Virus record (IMG/VR): IMGVR_UViG_3300032296_000550
Span: 1 to 23,620 of that record
DNA from: a virus
DNA: 23,620 bases
Reading direction: 5' to 3' (one strand)
Positions 7,165-13,693 of this stretch are shown here, piece after piece. Position 1 is the stretch's first letter, and every line of letters begins with the position of its first letter. Position numbers and translations under genes: made by a program. Below the pieces are notes generated by a model. The model saw nothing but the letters and a program-made list of their open reading frames with translations. It made no database searches and was not told the DNA's origin.

Positions 7165-8298
7165 TTAACGCATGGTGATAAGTTCAGCGTTGTCACGCAG
7201 CATGGTCGTGAACGCAGGGATAGTCATGAAGAACGCCGCCTTGGTGATGTTGTTCGACACCGCTGTGCTGAACAGCCCCTTCATCTCGCCACGCATACGC
7301 AGCACGTAGGTGGTGAGCGCATCAGCTTCTTGCCGGTTGGCAACACGGTTGATGAACTTGAACACTTGAACAGTCTGAACAATCGGGTTACTTGGCACCG
7401 GCGTGTTGTGCGGGTCGTTCACCACGTCATCGTAGGCAGGCATCTGCTCACCGAAACGAATCACCGACATCAGCTTGCCAGCGAACGATGGGCCGACCGT
7501 ACCGATTAACGTCTGCTCCAGCGCCATGCTGTCCTTCCCAGCAAGATGTTTCACAACATCGCTTGATGCCTCCATCGAACGGGGTGAGGCGTAGGCGAAC
7601 TGACTTGCATCACGTGGGTTGAAGATGTCAGGCGCATCGGTCTCGATCTTCTTGCCGTGAAACTTGCCGCCGGGTAAGTAGTCCACGAATGAGTGGAACG
7701 CTTCCGGGTATTGTTGCGCCGTGGCAATCACCTCGGGTGCCAAGCCTTTGTTGGTGGCATACACCACCCAGCGCGGCATGTCCGCCTTGCCCAAGTTAAT
7801 CTGTATCAGGCGGTTGCGCATGTGGGCCTGCAACATATCGCCCAGACCTTCTGACGCTAGGTTGGTGGTGGCAAACACGACAGACCCTTCAGGCAGGTAC
7901 AGGTTGCCAAGCCTGCGCTCGTAGATCACAGGCGCGATCTGAGGCTTCATGTAGCTTGGAGCCTTGCCGATCTCATCGAAGCACAGCACGACAGGCCGTG
8001 CGCCCTCTACGCCTCGGCAGTTGGCCTTGGATACGCCGAACCGGTCGTTGGGTATCTCACGCGATACGCCAAGCTCGGTGTCGATGGTGGGCATCCAGAT
8101 CGAACCATCAGCAAGTTGCTGACAGTCAATGATGCCGGGGAAGATGTGGTTTGCGAACTGCGGCAGCTTTTGCAGCGCGTAGTAGATCGAGGTTTTGCCG
8201 ATGCCGTTCTCGCCGGACAGCAGCACCGTACGCAGGTGGCCTACAGAAGAGATGACACTGGTTGCTTGCTCGAACGAAAGAAATTTCTGTGCGTTCAT
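7165..8298 (-). CDS. MoxR-type AAA+ ATPase
   Basis: This 377-aa protein has the AAA+ core at its N-terminus: Walker A GENGIGKTS (29-37), Walker B VVLCFDEIG (103-111), sensor 1 in VFATTNLASEG (N146) and an arginine-finger region HMRNRLIQI (R161 or R163). Inserts and the FATTN segment match the MoxR/CobS branch, which works with VWA-domain partners as a chaperone-like remodelling machine. The C-terminal half (about 230-377) is specific to this family and probably forms the lid and partner interface. It heads the four-gene module, behind a promoter with a perfect TATAAT and a strong Shine-Dalgarno (AAAGGAG, nine bases before ATG). The cellular target is unknown. Confidence 0.9.
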   Translation of the reverse strand: MNAQKFLSFEQATSVISSVGHLRTVLLSGENGIGKTSIYYALQKLPQFANHIFPGIIDCQQLADGSIWMPTIDTELGVSREIPNDRFGVSKANCRGVEGARPVVLCFDEIGKAPSYMKPQIAPVIYERRLGNLYLPEGSVVFATTNLASEGLGDMLQAHMRNRLIQINLGKADMPRWVVYATNKGLAPEVIATAQQYPEAFHSFVDYLPGGKFHGKKIETDAPDIFNPRDASQFAYASPRSMEASSDVVKHLAGKDSMALEQTLIGTVGPSFAGKLMSVIRFGEQMPAYDDVVNDPHNTPVPSNPIVQTVQVFKFINRVANRQEADALTTYVLRMRGEMKGLFSTAVSNNITKAAFFMTIPAFTTMLRDNAELITMR

Positions 8299-8345
8299 GG
8301 TTGTTTCTCCTTTGTCAATACTATTATGAAAGATGTTGTGGGCAG

Positions 8346-8374
8346 ATTATACCCATGGTGAAAACGCAATGCAA
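8346..8374 (-). promoter_or_regulatory. Candidate promoter of the MoxR/VWA operon
   Basis: On the minus strand TTGCAT (8374-8369) is followed after exactly 17 bases by a perfect TATAAT (8351-8346). The -35 box is weak (three of six). Transcription would begin about 40 bases before the ATPase start codon, in the gap after a tiny membrane-protein gene. Confidence 0.6.
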
Positions 8375-8385
8375 CTGTATCTAGT

Positions 8386-8469
8386 TCATAGCACCCCCTC
8401 GTACATTAGTATCATCATGACAAACAAACCCACGGCGCATACCACGCCAACCCAATCAAGATCGTCCAT
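8386..8469 (-). CDS. Tiny 27-aa single-pass membrane protein
   Basis: This short frame encodes 27 aa: MDDLDW, then a hydrophobic segment of about 16 residues (VGVVCAVGLFVMMILM), then YEGVL. It has an excellent ribosome site, AGGAG eight bases before ATG. A second frame of the same design lies directly upstream with the same MDD start and a similar hydrophobic stretch. The acidic N-terminus and single membrane segment suggest a small inner-membrane peptide. No lysis function can be claimed from this alone. Confidence 0.55.
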   Translation of the reverse strand: MDDLDWVGVVCAVGLFVMMILMYEGVL

Positions 8470-8487
8470 ATTGTTTCTCCTCAGAAA

Positions 8488-8589
8488 TTACCGCAGTATC
8501 ACGAGCATCATGAAGGCTACGCCCAGCACGATACCCACCATGCAGCCTGCAAGCGCGCAGGCCACCATCCTCATCTCATCATCATCCAT
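8488..8589 (-). CDS. Tiny 33-aa single-pass membrane protein
   Basis: This short frame encodes 33 aa, starting MDDDEMRM and followed by about 22 hydrophobic residues (ACALAGCMVGIVLGVAFMM, then LVIL) ending in R-stop. CTAGGAG lies eight bases before the start, right after the peptidase stop codon region. With its neighbour it forms a tandem pair of acidic-start, single-helix peptides filling what would otherwise be a 300-bp gap. The glycine/alanine-rich helix may allow self-association. Function is unknown. Confidence 0.58.
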   Translation of the reverse strand: MDDDEMRMVACALAGCMVGIVLGVAFMMLVILR

Positions 8590-8607
8590 CTTCTTTCTCC
8601 TAGTTAA

Positions 8608-9771
8608 TCAGTGCGTGTGACACATATCAAACAAGTCCAGCATCACCGTGTCAACATCGAACCCGTCCTGTATCGCCTCGAGTGCGTACGTCAGTTCATC
8701 CGGCCCGAGGTTCTGCACACGGATATGTTTCAGCGCCAAGTCGATATCGTCAGGGTATGCAGCCACCGCCATCATCTCGCGCAGCGCACCCGTGAACCCC
8801 TGTGTGGCATCCATCAGCGCGTCGATGGCATCGAGTCGCTTGTACTTACTGTCGGCGTAGTCCTCCCATGTGTCGTCGTTGCCGTCCCACCACGCTGTGT
8901 CGTAGTAGCTGCTGTACCCCTTGTACCCACCCCATACTTTCTCCTCGACAACTGACGGGTCACGCTCAGTCGGCAGGCTATCCCAATCAAGCTGTACGGC
9001 AGCGGCAGCAAGGCGGGTGAAGTGGTCGAGGTTCAATGACTCGCGCTCGGTGTGCTCGTTGTAGTAACCCACGCTGATGTTTGTACACTCGGGGATAACT
9101 GTCGTGAACTCAGCGGTGTCGGTGTACACACCAGAGTCGTCAGGCGCATACATGAACGCATCGGGGTCGAGGTCGTTGAAGGCATTAGCCAATGCCTCGG
9201 CGAATGAATCTGAACAACATCTACCATACCCCTGATGACTGATGATGCTGTCCACACCACGGCGATCAAACGCAATGGCACGATCAAACTCGCTGAGTAA
9301 GTCGGCGTACTGCTTGGCGATGAATGTCGCACCGATGCCACCACGCTCCTCGCCCTGCGTGAAGATAAAGTAACTCGGCTTGCCTGCATGAATCAGGTTC
9401 ATCAGCAACGCCACACCAGCGCCATCATCTGCACCGAGCGGCGCGCCACCGTATGCGTGGATCGTGTTGTCCTTCAGCTTGATCAGGTTCTTGCCATCTT
9501 CCCTGTGTACCGTATCGACGTGCGCCACGAACAGCGTGCGGTGTGACTTCTTGATACGCGCATCAACGTGCAGGTTACCTGCGGCATCGATGAACGATCT
9601 GGGTTTGAGTTTAGTGGGCAGGTTGTCATGCAGCCACTCGGTGAATCGGCGTACTGCTTTCCCACCATGCGGACGCTTGACGGTAAGTGCAGTCTTGAGG
9701 GTTGTCATCAGCGCAGTTGATGCGGTGATGGGCGTTGGTTTAGTTGTGCGTGGTGTAGCGCGTGTCATCAT
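8608..9771 (-). CDS. M20/M28/M42-like zinc aminopeptidase
   Basis: This 387-aa protein shows the co-catalytic two-zinc peptidase pattern in order: FVAHVDTVH (H84, D86), GADDGAGVAL (D115, D116), QGEERGGIGA (E141, E142), FDRRG (D169) and a late histidine in YYNEHTERESL (H240). This order and spacing is that of the M20/M28/M42 group, which removes N-terminal or dipeptide residues. The last 130 residues are acidic and tyrosine-rich (YKGYSSYYDTAWWDG) and look specific to the phage. Two ATGs lie in tandem at the start (9771 and 9768); the second has slightly better spacing from AAGGAG. It overlaps the stop of the 429-aa gene, so the two are co-translated. A peptidase of this class is uncommon in phages; a substrate cannot be named. 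Confidence 0.85.
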   Translation of the reverse strand: MMTRATPRTTKPTPITASTALMTTLKTALTVKRPHGGKAVRRFTEWLHDNLPTKLKPRSFIDAAGNLHVDARIKKSHRTLFVAHVDTVHREDGKNLIKLKDNTIHAYGGAPLGADDGAGVALLMNLIHAGKPSYFIFTQGEERGGIGATFIAKQYADLLSEFDRAIAFDRRGVDSIISHQGYGRCCSDSFAEALANAFNDLDPDAFMYAPDDSGVYTDTAEFTTVIPECTNISVGYYNEHTERESLNLDHFTRLAAAAVQLDWDSLPTERDPSVVEEKVWGGYKGYSSYYDTAWWDGNDDTWEDYADSKYKRLDAIDALMDATQGFTGALREMMAVAAYPDDIDLALKHIRVQNLGPDELTYALEAIQDGFDVDTVMLDLFDMCHTH

Positions 9772-11057
9772 TCTTCTCCTTCGTTGTTGTCTTCATCGTT
9801 GCTCGGGTACTCATCGGCGTACATGGGGTGGATATTCAACTCGTTACCGTACTCATCCTTCACCAAGACGCTGTCAACATCTTCGCTGTACCACTCGTTG
9901 CTGTGCTCGCACTCCCACGCATGATCGCGGTGTTCGTACTCGCCGTTCTCTAGTGTGATGATGTTGTTCTCATCGAGGTAGTCCAGATCGTAGTGGCGGT
10001 CTGTTGACTCCAGATACAGCACGTTGTCCTCGTGAATGTTGCGCTCAATCCCACCGCGTGACAACGCTCTGCTGTATCTGTACTCGTAGCAGTGCTCGCA
10101 TACGTGGGTTTCATCTCTAGCGCCAACCCAGTACATATCCTCGCTGTGGTTGTAGTCACCGCAACTCTCGCACGCCTCGGTTTCATCCTCCTCCTGCTCG
10201 GGCGTGCCGTCTGTGTTGTTGCATACGTACTCACCACCGTCGCAGATACGCAGTCGTTGCTCACCAGCGATACGCACTATGTCCACGTTCTGCACGTCGC
10301 CGTCGATGTACGGTGCGAGGAAGCTACCCCAGTTTGAACCGCGTTCGATGAACGCCATGTGTGCGCCTTCAGGCCAACCGCCACGGTGTACGTAACCCTG
10401 CTGCTTTAACCATGCTTCCAACATCTCGTCAGCGTATGAGTAACCATCGCCTTTCTTGTAGCTGCGTACGTAGCACTTGTAGTCGCTGTCGGGGTCTTTG
10501 TACACCAGCGCACGACCAACGACATCACCCTGTGCAACACGGCGTGCCATACCCCAACCGTAGTCGGGTTCGTACACTCTGTATGGGTGACGCTCGCTGT
10601 GGCAATCGTTCCATCGCATACATGACTGCGGCCCACGTTGCAGCGTGTCGAGTATCTCATCCATCGTATGCACAACCTCGCAACCCGATGCACCACACAG
10701 CGCAACGATGTCGCGTATCTGATCGTCACGTAGTTTGCTCGTGCTGAAGTGTCGGCGTAGATACTTGCCGATGCTGGTGATTGTCTGGCGGTTGTCGTGG
10801 CCTGCTCTGTCATCACGTGTGTAGGCTAGGCGTTGCGGATCAGATGTTGAGATGTGCGGCCACTCAAGTACCAGCAAGTGCCAGTCGATTGGTGGTGCTA
10901 GTCTGACTGCCTCCCACACCGCATCGTGCATGGCGTACTCGTTCTGCTCACGGCCATGCCAACCACGCAAACCACTCGGGTCTTGGCGCAGCACACGGGC
11001 AAGCTCTTGCATCCATTCGATGCGTGACTTGGGGTCATAGGTGTAGATGTCTTTCAT
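9768..11057 (-). CDS. 429-aa cysteine-pair protein of unknown function
   Basis: This 429-aa protein is rich in tyrosine, histidine and acidic residues. The centre carries a likely zinc site, CESC (296-299) and CEHC (320-323) separated by 20 residues, with further cysteines near 272 and 279. The C-terminal 100 residues alternate acidic and aromatic residues (YDLDYLDENN) in repeated strand-like blocks around short positions where displayed side chains resemble WYSEDVDSVL. The start MKDIYTYDPK has AAAGGAG nine bases upstream. It follows an inverted-repeat-bearing leader and is coupled to the peptidase by ATGATG overlap. The family is not recognised beyond resemblance to long phage hypothetical proteins with zinc knuckles. 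Confidence 0.75.
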   Translation of the reverse strand: MKDIYTYDPKSRIEWMQELARVLRQDPSGLRGWHGREQNEYAMHDAVWEAVRLAPPIDWHLLVLEWPHISTSDPQRLAYTRDDRAGHDNRQTITSIGKYLRRHFSTSKLRDDQIRDIVALCGASGCEVVHTMDEILDTLQRGPQSCMRWNDCHSERHPYRVYEPDYGWGMARRVAQGDVVGRALVYKDPDSDYKCYVRSYKKGDGYSYADEMLEAWLKQQGYVHRGGWPEGAHMAFIERGSNWGSFLAPYIDGDVQNVDIVRIAGEQRLRICDGGEYVCNNTDGTPEQEEDETEACESCGDYNHSEDMYWVGARDETHVCEHCYEYRYSRALSRGGIERNIHEDNVLYLESTDRHYDLDYLDENNIITLENGEYEHRDHAWECEHSNEWYSEDVDSVLVKDEYGNELNIHPMYADEYPSNDEDNNEGEE

Positions 11058-11084
11058 GGTTGCTTCTCCTTTGTTGTGGTTGTT

Positions 11085-11104
11085 GGGGACAACTTGTCCC
11101 TGAG
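11085..11104. repeat. Dispersed inverted repeat, copy a (variant)
   Basis: GGGACAA (11086-11092) and TTGTCCC (11094-11100) form a 7-bp dyad with a one-base centre, followed by TGAG. It shares the GGGACA...TGTCCCTGAG core with four other copies at 11.6-13.75 kb but lacks the outer CTCA on one side. It lies in the 50-bp leader before the 429-aa gene. There is no adjoining T-run. Confidence 0.6.
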
Positions 11105-11107
11105 TTG

Positions 11108-11260
11108 TTACTGCGTTTCTCCTTCTTCTGTTGTGCCGCCGTTTAACTGCAAGTACATCTCCTTATCTACTGATATCCAGAGGCAATCATCAAACTCGTG
11201 CATCACCTCTGCGCTCTCCAGTATGTCGAAAGCAAGTTCAAGTTTTTCCCAGTCAGTCAT
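11108..11260 (-). CDS. Short acidic 50-aa protein
   Basis: This complete 50-aa frame starts MTDWEKLELAFDILESAEV and ends in GGTTEEGETQ. The start overlaps the stop of the next upstream gene as ATGA, and AAGGAG lies seven bases before it. The protein is acidic, with one amphipathic helix and a short strand pair (CLWISVDKEMYLQL). Function is unknown. It is followed by the inverted repeat in the leader of the 429-aa gene. Confidence 0.7.
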   Translation of the reverse strand: MTDWEKLELAFDILESAEVMHEFDDCLWISVDKEMYLQLNGGTTEEGETQ

Positions 11261-11460
11261 TTCATTTCTCCTTCATTTACTATGGGTTGGTCAAGCGCGG
11301 CATTCAGTCTTACTAAAACTCTGCGCATCTCATCAACGTCATCGCCCACTAGACACGGTGTTGTGTAACCCACGGGTTTGCCGTTCGTGTAGTTCACCTC
11401 GGCAAAGAACAGCGTGCCATCTTCGGTGCGTATCAGTCTGTTGTTCCATGTCATTTCCAT
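11257..11460 (-). CDS. 67-aa protein of unknown function
   Basis: The start MEMTWNNRLI is chosen because GGGGAG lies seven bases upstream; a longer frame reads back into the neighbouring 50-aa gene. The protein appears to have a beta-strand N-terminus (NRLIRTEDGTLFFAEVNY), a GYTTPCLVG strand and a C-terminal helix (VDEMRRVLVRLNAAL). It sits between two 50-aa genes, coupled to both. Function is not recognised. Confidence 0.7.
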   Translation of the reverse strand: MEMTWNNRLIRTEDGTLFFAEVNYTNGKPVGYTTPCLVGDDVDEMRRVLVRLNAALDQPIVNEGEMK

Positions 11461-11461
11461 T

Positions 11462-11614
11462 TCACTTCTCCCCTTCTGTGTATTCAACTTCGATGTGCCA
11501 AGCAAACGAGGCAGGCTCGATACCCATACTTAGCAAAACGTCATGCAGCATCTCGCCCATCATTGCTACGTCTTGGCGGCTTAGTTCGTTGTCGCCGATC
11601 AGTACTGTCTTCAT
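11462..11614 (-). CDS. Short 50-aa protein of unknown function
   Basis: This complete 50-aa frame starts MKTVLIGDNELSRQDVAMM and ends in EVEYTEGEK. AAAGGAG lies seven bases before its start, and its TGA falls one base before the next gene's start codon. Two helices (ELSRQDVAMMGEML and DVLLSMG) followed by a strand are predicted by eye. It is the first gene after a terminator hairpin only about ten bases upstream of its ribosome site. Confidence 0.7.
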   Translation of the reverse strand: MKTVLIGDNELSRQDVAMMGEMLHDVLLSMGIEPASFAWHIEVEYTEGEK

Positions 11615-11630
11615 TTCACTTCTCCTTTAT

Positions 11631-11659
11631 AAAAAACTCAGAGACACCATGTCTCTGAG
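11631..11659 (-). terminator. Rho-independent terminator; dispersed inverted repeat, copy b
   Basis: Read leftward, CTCAGAGAC (11659-11651), a five-base loop and GTCTCTGAG (11645-11637) form a perfect 9-bp stem followed by six Ts. It sits directly after the 259-aa gene and before a new ribosome site. The stem is also a full member of the CTCAG-GAC/GTC-CTGAG repeat family, the only copy with a T-run. Confidence 0.8.
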
Positions 11660-11666
11660 GTACTGC

Positions 11667-12446
11667 TTACTCGTATGACACGAGCAGGTTGCCCAACCGT
11701 TCGATCTCCTGCGCATCTTCGGTTGGGGTTAGTGCCATCCACGATTTCGGTGTGGCTTTGTGGAGTGGCATATCTTTGGCAATCGCTATCGCTCTATCGA
11801 TACAGGCAATCACGTGTTGCGCGTAGGCAACTTGGTTAGGTAGTCCGCGCATCTCTGCATCTGCTAGTTGGGCATCGTGCATCGCCCGATCTTCACGCCA
11901 TACATTCAGACGTTTCTCTCTGGTAAGTGCGCGTTGCTGTGTGTAGTTGTTCTTCTCAAAGAGTGGCGATCGGTTGCGTGCATGGGCGTTGGTAGGTAGC
12001 TGCTGTTGTTCTTGCGCGAAAGCAAGTTTGATCTTGCGTGGTATCCAGTCAGTCCAATGCGCACCATCGTCGGTGACTGTGTACTTCTGCCGCTTCGCTG
12101 CTTCGAGTGGCGTTAACTCACCCTGCCTTTGGTATGCGCGAAGCGTGGGTAGTAGCTTCTGCTGCACTCGCAAGTACTGCTCATAGAGTGTTCGATGCTG
12201 GTACATCGCGTTCTTCTTGTAATGCCCAAGCTTTGCGCGTGTGGTGTTCATCTCTGTGAGTAACCCGTTAACGAGTACGCTCCACGGGTCTGCGGTTTGG
12301 TTGCGTAGTCGGGCGATCTTTAATTCGTATCGTCGCTTGGTCTGCGCTCGCTCGATGATCTGATTGATTGCCTTGAATGGAAGGCCGCGTTTCTCTAGCC
12401 GCTTGTAGAGTTGCTTCTTCGTGAGTTCGTGGTATTGCTTGCGCAT
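11667..12446 (-). CDS. Basic helical 259-aa protein of unknown function
   Basis: This protein is strongly basic and almost wholly helical, rich in K, R and Q, with N-terminal MRKQYHELTKKQLYKRLEKR resembling a SAP-like or nucleic-acid-binding helical pair, a central RYELKIARLRN segment and TREKRLNVWREDRAM later. No catalytic motif is seen. Single-stranded DNA or RNA binding is plausible from charge. The start is supported by AAGGAG seven bases upstream. It is the first gene after the origin-like non-coding block and is closed by a strong terminator, so it may form a one-gene transcript; a role at the origin is an inference from position. Confidence 0.7.
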   Translation of the reverse strand: MRKQYHELTKKQLYKRLEKRGLPFKAINQIIERAQTKRRYELKIARLRNQTADPWSVLVNGLLTEMNTTRAKLGHYKKNAMYQHRTLYEQYLRVQQKLLPTLRAYQRQGELTPLEAAKRQKYTVTDDGAHWTDWIPRKIKLAFAQEQQQLPTNAHARNRSPLFEKNNYTQQRALTREKRLNVWREDRAMHDAQLADAEMRGLPNQVAYAQHVIACIDRAIAIAKDMPLHKATPKSWMALTPTEDAQEIERLGNLLVSYE

Positions 12447-12498
12447 AGTTTCTCCTTACGTAAAGTCACAAGTTTATGCCTTGTGTCACGTGATGGCA

Positions 12499-12564
12499 AG
12501 AAGTTTATGTTGTTCTGCCAAACAGTTTCCATTCGCTGAAATGCCTGAGATACCGCATGAATAC
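12499..12564 (+). repeat. Long inverted repeat, left arm
   Basis: The arm contains AGAAGTTTA (12499-12507), GCCAAACAGTT (12517-12527) and CCGCATGAATAC (12553-12564). All three recur in reverse complement in the right arm with the same 9-base gap between the first two and 25 versus 24 bases between the second and third. Confidence 0.8.
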
Positions 12565-12639
12565 AGGCGAAAACTTAGTTAGGAAAAAACGTAAGTCTAC
12601 CTAACACGTGAAATGTGAGAACACCATAAGCCTAGAGTG

Positions 12640-12686
12640 TTTATGCCAAGTTTAATGACTGTTCGCTTTCGGAACTTTGGCATAAA
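12640..12686. repeat. Inner dyad TTTATGCCAA
   Basis: TTTATGCCAA (12640-12649) is repeated in reverse complement at 12677-12686, with 27 bases between. The same octamer TTTATGCC occurs at 12473-12480, so three copies lie in this block. They could be iterons or sites for an initiator or repressor. Confidence 0.6.
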
Positions 12687-12760
12687 GTCTGTAGACCCCT
12701 GAAGCTATAAATAAATAAGTGTTATGTATACTATATAAATAAATTAATTATTATTAGTTA

Positions 12761-12825
12761 GTATTCATGCGGGTTCTCACGCTTTTTTGCGCTGTCAACT
12801 GTTTGGCGAAACGTATTAAACTTCT
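12761..12825 (-). repeat. Long inverted repeat, right arm
   Basis: Reading leftward, AGAAGTTTA (12825-12817), GCCAAACAGTT (12807-12797) and CCGCATGAATAC (12772-12761) mirror the left arm. The intervening bases differ, except for TGAGA near the inner end, so this is an old or functionally constrained duplication rather than a fresh one. GTCAACTGTT (12794-12803) also recurs directly at 12834-12843. Confidence 0.8.
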
Positions 12826-12834
12826 CTCCAATAG

Positions 12835-13050
12835 TCAACTGTTGCTTTCAAGAAAGTATCTCTCCACAACAAGTTTGTGAGAGATGATCTTCAACTCGCG
12901 TCGATCATCGAGTGAGCGTAGCTGCACTTCTTTCGGTGCGTACGCTGCATCGTAGTAGATGCCTAGCACTTCCCAATTACGGCGCTGGTATTTGATGGTG
13001 TTGGGGTACTCAGGGACTGCGTGTCTTTGAGTTGTTGTGGAGTGTTTCAT
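12835..13050 (-). CDS. 71-aa basic protein of unknown function
   Basis: This protein starts MKHSTTTQRH and overlaps the stop of the preceding 53-aa gene as ATGA, with GGAAGGAA upstream. It has strand-like blocks NWEVLGIYYD and ELKIISHKLVVERYFLES, suggesting a small beta-rich fold. Codons 7-14 contain a degenerate copy of the dispersed inverted repeat. It ends at the edge of the origin-like block. Function is not recognised. Confidence 0.65.
   Translation of the reverse strand: MKHSTTTQRHAVPEYPNTIKYQRRNWEVLGIYYDAAYAPKEVQLRSLDDRRELKIISHKLVVERYFLESNS
13009..13031. repeat. Dispersed inverted repeat, copy c (inside a gene)
   Basis: CTCAGGGAC (13009-13017) and GTCTTTGAG (13023-13031) match the arms of the family with two G-T positions, at the same 5-base spacing as copies b and d. 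It lies within the 71-aa coding region near its 5' end. Confidence 0.55.
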
Positions 13051-13208
13051 CGTTCGTTTCCTTCCAGTAGATCGAACAGGTAATCGCCTAAGTCTTGGCC
13101 GGTGTAGTCAAAGCCATCGAGCCAGTAGGTGCGGTGTTCTTCTGGGCAAGCCAGAATCTGCGCGATGGTCATTCCGAGCATGGTGTCGTGTGGTGATGGG
13201 AAGTTCAT
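13047..13208 (-). CDS. Short 53-aa protein of unknown function
   Basis: This complete 53-aa frame starts MNFPSPHDTMLGMTIAQIL and continues with CPEEHRTYWLDGFDYTGQDL and an acidic C-terminal helix (GDYLFDLLEG). GAAAGG lies eight bases before the start and its stop overlaps the next gene as ATGA. It fills the space between a GC-rich hairpin and the 71-aa gene. A competing arginine-rich frame on the same strand is judged to be a shadow. Confidence 0.68.
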   Translation of the reverse strand: MNFPSPHDTMLGMTIAQILACPEEHRTYWLDGFDYTGQDLGDYLFDLLEGNER

Positions 13209-13230
13209 GATGATGCCTTTCAGGTTTGAC

Positions 13231-13269
13231 AGAAAAGAGAATCGGCGCGAGACCTCGTCTTCTCGCGCC
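13231..13269 (-). terminator. Weak rho-independent terminator candidate
   Basis: Read leftward, GGCGCGAGA (13269-13261), an 8-base loop and TCTCGCGCC (13252-13244) form a perfect 9-bp GC-rich stem. The following GATTCTCTTTTCT is T-rich but interrupted. It lies between the 124-aa gene and the 53-aa gene and may give partial termination. Confidence 0.5.
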
Positions 13270-13293
13270 TTCCGTGTAACTTACTGCTGAGAA

Positions 13294-13316
13294 CTCAGAG
13301 ACAACGTGTCTTTGAG
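13294..13316. repeat. Dispersed inverted repeat, copy d
   Basis: CTCAGAGAC (13294-13302) and GTCTTTGAG (13308-13316) are separated by five bases; the arms match but for one G-T position. It begins two bases after the stop codon of the 124-aa gene (reading leftward) and lacks a T-run. Confidence 0.6.
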
Positions 13317-13318
13317 AA

Positions 13319-13693
13319 TTAAACGCCTGCAAGAAAACGCTTCTTCTGCGCAGCGGTGAGGTCATTGAACTTCTTGAGCAACTGCGCGACTGGATCGGGT
13401 TGCTTCGCTTTGGTCTTGCCACTAGGCAAGTCGCTTGGTGGGTAGATGACGTTGAGTACGCGCATCACGGCCTTGTGTGCTGCCATGCCTTGCTTGGTGT
13501 CAACATTAAAACCATCGCCGCGTTGACCGGTGCGAATCCGCACATCGTACTTCTTGCTTGCCCATTGCAACGCGTGAGGCTTTGCCTCGGCGCGTGAACC
13601 AATGCCAAGCTGCATCATTGCCTCAGCGAAATTGACGCTTGTCTTCTCGACGGCGTCGAACACTTGTGCTGGTGTGGTGTAGTTGATAGTCAT
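13319..13693 (-). CDS. 124-aa protein, first gene of the left arm
   Basis: This is the promoter-proximal leftward gene, probably expressed first after infection. It starts MTINYTTPAQ with AAGGAG nine bases upstream in a leader identical over 14 bases to that of the MoxR-like gene. The protein has a helical N-terminus (FDAVEKTSVNFAEAMMQLG), a central basic part (KKYDVRIRTGQRGDGF) and a lysine-rich C-terminus (AAQKKRFLAG). DNA binding is possible from charge. It is flanked by two copies of the dispersed inverted repeat, one in the leader and one just after the stop. The family is not recognised. Confidence 0.7.
   Translation of the reverse strand: MTINYTTPAQVFDAVEKTSVNFAEAMMQLGIGSRAEAKPHALQWASKKYDVRIRTGQRGDGFNVDTKQGMAAHKAVMRVLNVIYPPSDLPSGKTKAKQPDPVAQLLKKFNDLTAAQKKRFLAGV

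Larger units (their letters stand above)
12447..12834. other. 388-bp non-coding block; candidate replication origin
   Basis: No credible gene is present. The block holds two long imperfect inverted arms (12499-12564 and 12761-12825) sharing, in the same order and nearly the same spacing, AGAAGTTTA, GCCAAACAGTT, TGAGA and CCGCATGAATAC. Between them lie an inner dyad of TTTATGCCAA (12640-12649 with 12677-12686) and a very AT-rich tract at about 12706-12760. A further TTTATGCC lies at 12473. Iteron-like repeats, dyads and an AT-rich element suggest an origin of replication, or a complex control region for the 259-aa gene. Confidence 0.5.

Noticed and set aside
12553-12600. Short rightward frames (13-15 codons) in the origin-like block
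   Set aside because: They have no ribosome site and no neighbours on that strand.
13108-13422. Leftward 104-aa arginine-rich frame
   Set aside because: It overlaps the 124-aa gene by about 100 bases and covers the terminator stem and repeat copy d. The 53-aa frame at 13047-13208 has better start and stop coupling.
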